Positions 26,835-27,656 of a DNA stretch of 27,656 bases are shown here, piece after piece. Made by a program: the position numbers and the translations under genes. Position 1 is the first letter of the stretch. Every line of letters begins with the position of its first letter. The notes beneath the pieces are model-generated. The model worked only from the letters and a program-made list of their open reading frames with translations, was not told where the DNA came from and did no database searches. This DNA is from a virus: positions 1 to 27,656 of the IMG/VR virus record IMGVR_UViG_3300008113_000820. One strand, given 5' to 3'.

Positions 26835-27656
26835 CTAGCGAGCAGCCTCGCGAGCCGCTCGCATACGGTCGACCATCGCCGTGGCCGCGGGACACGCGGC
26901 GTCCGCACGCTTGCGGGCAGCGGAGCCTAGCGCGCCGTGCATGGCGAGGTAGTAGCCGCGGCGCTTCGCGCCCTTCGCGGTGCCGTTGCAGCCACCACAA
27001 TGCTCGCAGGATACGTCGGCCGCCTCTGACAGGCAGAGCCGAAGGCCGGCCGCCGCGTAGGCTGCGTCGTCGGCCTTGCTTCGGGACGCCACGAAGGGAC
27101 GCCAGCCGCGCGCCTCTGCCTCTGCCACGTCGGCGGGGCTGCCGCACGACGCCATGAACAGGGCCGCCCACTCCGCGGGCAGGTTGCGCCACTCCGCGGT
27201 GTAGCCGGTGTGAGACTTCGTGCCGATCAGCACGGTCTGCCAGACATGGAACGGGACCGCGGATGGGTCGCCTTCCATGCCGATACGGACCTTCGCTCCC
27301 GTGAACAGCCCTGCCGGGATGCCAACGATACCGTCGGCCGCCCGTCGTGCAGCCGAAGCGTGCGCTTCACCGAGGCGCGCCTTATTGACGTAGCAGGTCC
27401 CGGCGCCGCCACGAATGACGGACCGGTGCGGGCACGCTTCGGGGCACACGGCGCCATCGGCGCCGGCCTTCCACGCGTCCATCGGCGACATATCGGCGCG
27501 CATGATGCTCACTTGCACCATATCGCCCGTCTTCCGGTTGTCGCTTGGGTCCGCGACGCAGTGCGCCGTGACCATGATCGGCGTCCCGTCAAGCCGGCTA
27601 GCGCCGGTCCAGAGGACGACCGTGGACGGGAGCGGTCCCCGTCCTAGGATGCTGCG
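26835..27656 (-). CDS. Cys-rich phage/plasmid protein of unknown function, 5' end beyond the window
   Basis: The frame stays open from the TAG at 26835 to the right edge (273 codons plus stop). ATG 27575 would give 246 aa, but the upstream in-frame sequence (STVVLWTGASRLDGTPIMVT) reads as real protein with no ribosome site before the ATG, so the start is probably outside. It contains NRKTGDMVQVSIMRADMSPM, DAWKAGADGAVCPEACPHRS, VRIGMEGDPSAVPFHVW and SCEHCGGC, the pattern of a conserved family on phages and plasmids with a Cys-x-x-Cys-type N-terminal cluster. No enzymatic function is established that I know of. It faces the candidate origin region. Confidence 0.75.
   Translation of the reverse strand, partial: RSILGRGPLPSTVVLWTGASRLDGTPIMVTAHCVADPSDNRKTGDMVQVSIMRADMSPMDAWKAGADGAVCPEACPHRSVIRGGAGTCYVNKARLGEAHASAARRAADGIVGIPAGLFTGAKVRIGMEGDPSAVPFHVWQTVLIGTKSHTGYTAEWRNLPAEWAALFMASCGSPADVAEAEARGWRPFVASRSKADDAAYAAAGLRLCLSEAADVSCEHCGGCNGTAKGAKRRGYYLAMHGALGSAARKRADAACPAATAMVDRMRAAREAAR

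Noticed and set aside
27586-27591. Leftward TTGACG as a promoter for the right-edge gene
   Set aside because: No -10 box at 17 nt, and the coding frame continues through it to the window edge.
1-27656. tRNA genes
   Set aside because: No cloverleaf with a GGTTCGA-type T arm was found; isolated matches such as near 2141 lie inside coding sequence.

Overview
The window reads as part of a tailed double-stranded DNA bacteriophage genome, or a related phage-like element, from a GC-rich bacterium. G+C looks like roughly two thirds by eye. The evidence is tightly packed short genes with 4-base ATGA/GTGA start-stop overlaps, a phage replication and recombination set, and long runs of small orphan genes. 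No capsid, tail, lysis or integrase gene is visible, so this is the early/metabolic part of a larger genome. The host cannot be named from the sequence.

Left edge (1-438): a leftward XRE-type repressor-like gene faces away from the main operon across a compact divergent promoter whose two -35 boxes form an inverted repeat.

Rightward block (439-18671): SNF2-like helicase, small Cys protein, Cas4/RecB-like nuclease with a probable Fe-S cluster, RecA-fold ATPase with a degenerate Walker A, and a likely ssDNA-binding protein. A structured intergenic region with a terminator follows (5225-5394). Next come a glycine-zipper protein, a Dps/ferritin-like protein, a Dam-type adenine methyltransferase, and a uracil-DNA-glycosylase/family A DNA polymerase fusion. 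A cluster of small genes joined by a repeated end-of-gene cassette leads to a DUF3310 protein. A strong hairpin leader precedes an SbcC/Rad50-like ATPase. The block ends with two overlapping HTH ORFs (probably one frameshifted gene), a DUF927-like AAA+ helicase, a Zn-binding-type protein and a terminase-small-subunit-like protein. Together these suggest a self-sufficient replication, recombination and repair module using its own polymerase and helicases.

Leftward block (18721-27656): four successive leftward operons, each made mostly of small unrecognised proteins. Recognisable members are a WYL-like small protein, a DUF932-like protein and a zinc-ribbon protein. Two operon boundaries carry copies of a 46-bp repeat just upstream of the next promoter, and a third carries a large hairpin. 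A bidirectional terminator (18681-18701) separates the convergent blocks. A roughly 500-bp non-coding, relatively AT-rich, repeat-rich segment (26333-26834) is the best origin or regulatory candidate. The last gene runs off the right edge.

Regulation: at least seven promoters share TTGACR (or TTGCCA), exactly 17 nt, then a TA-starting -10 box, with short 5' leaders. Several share the core TTGACGCTCCGGT. This points to host sigma70-type transcription with a common operator overlay.
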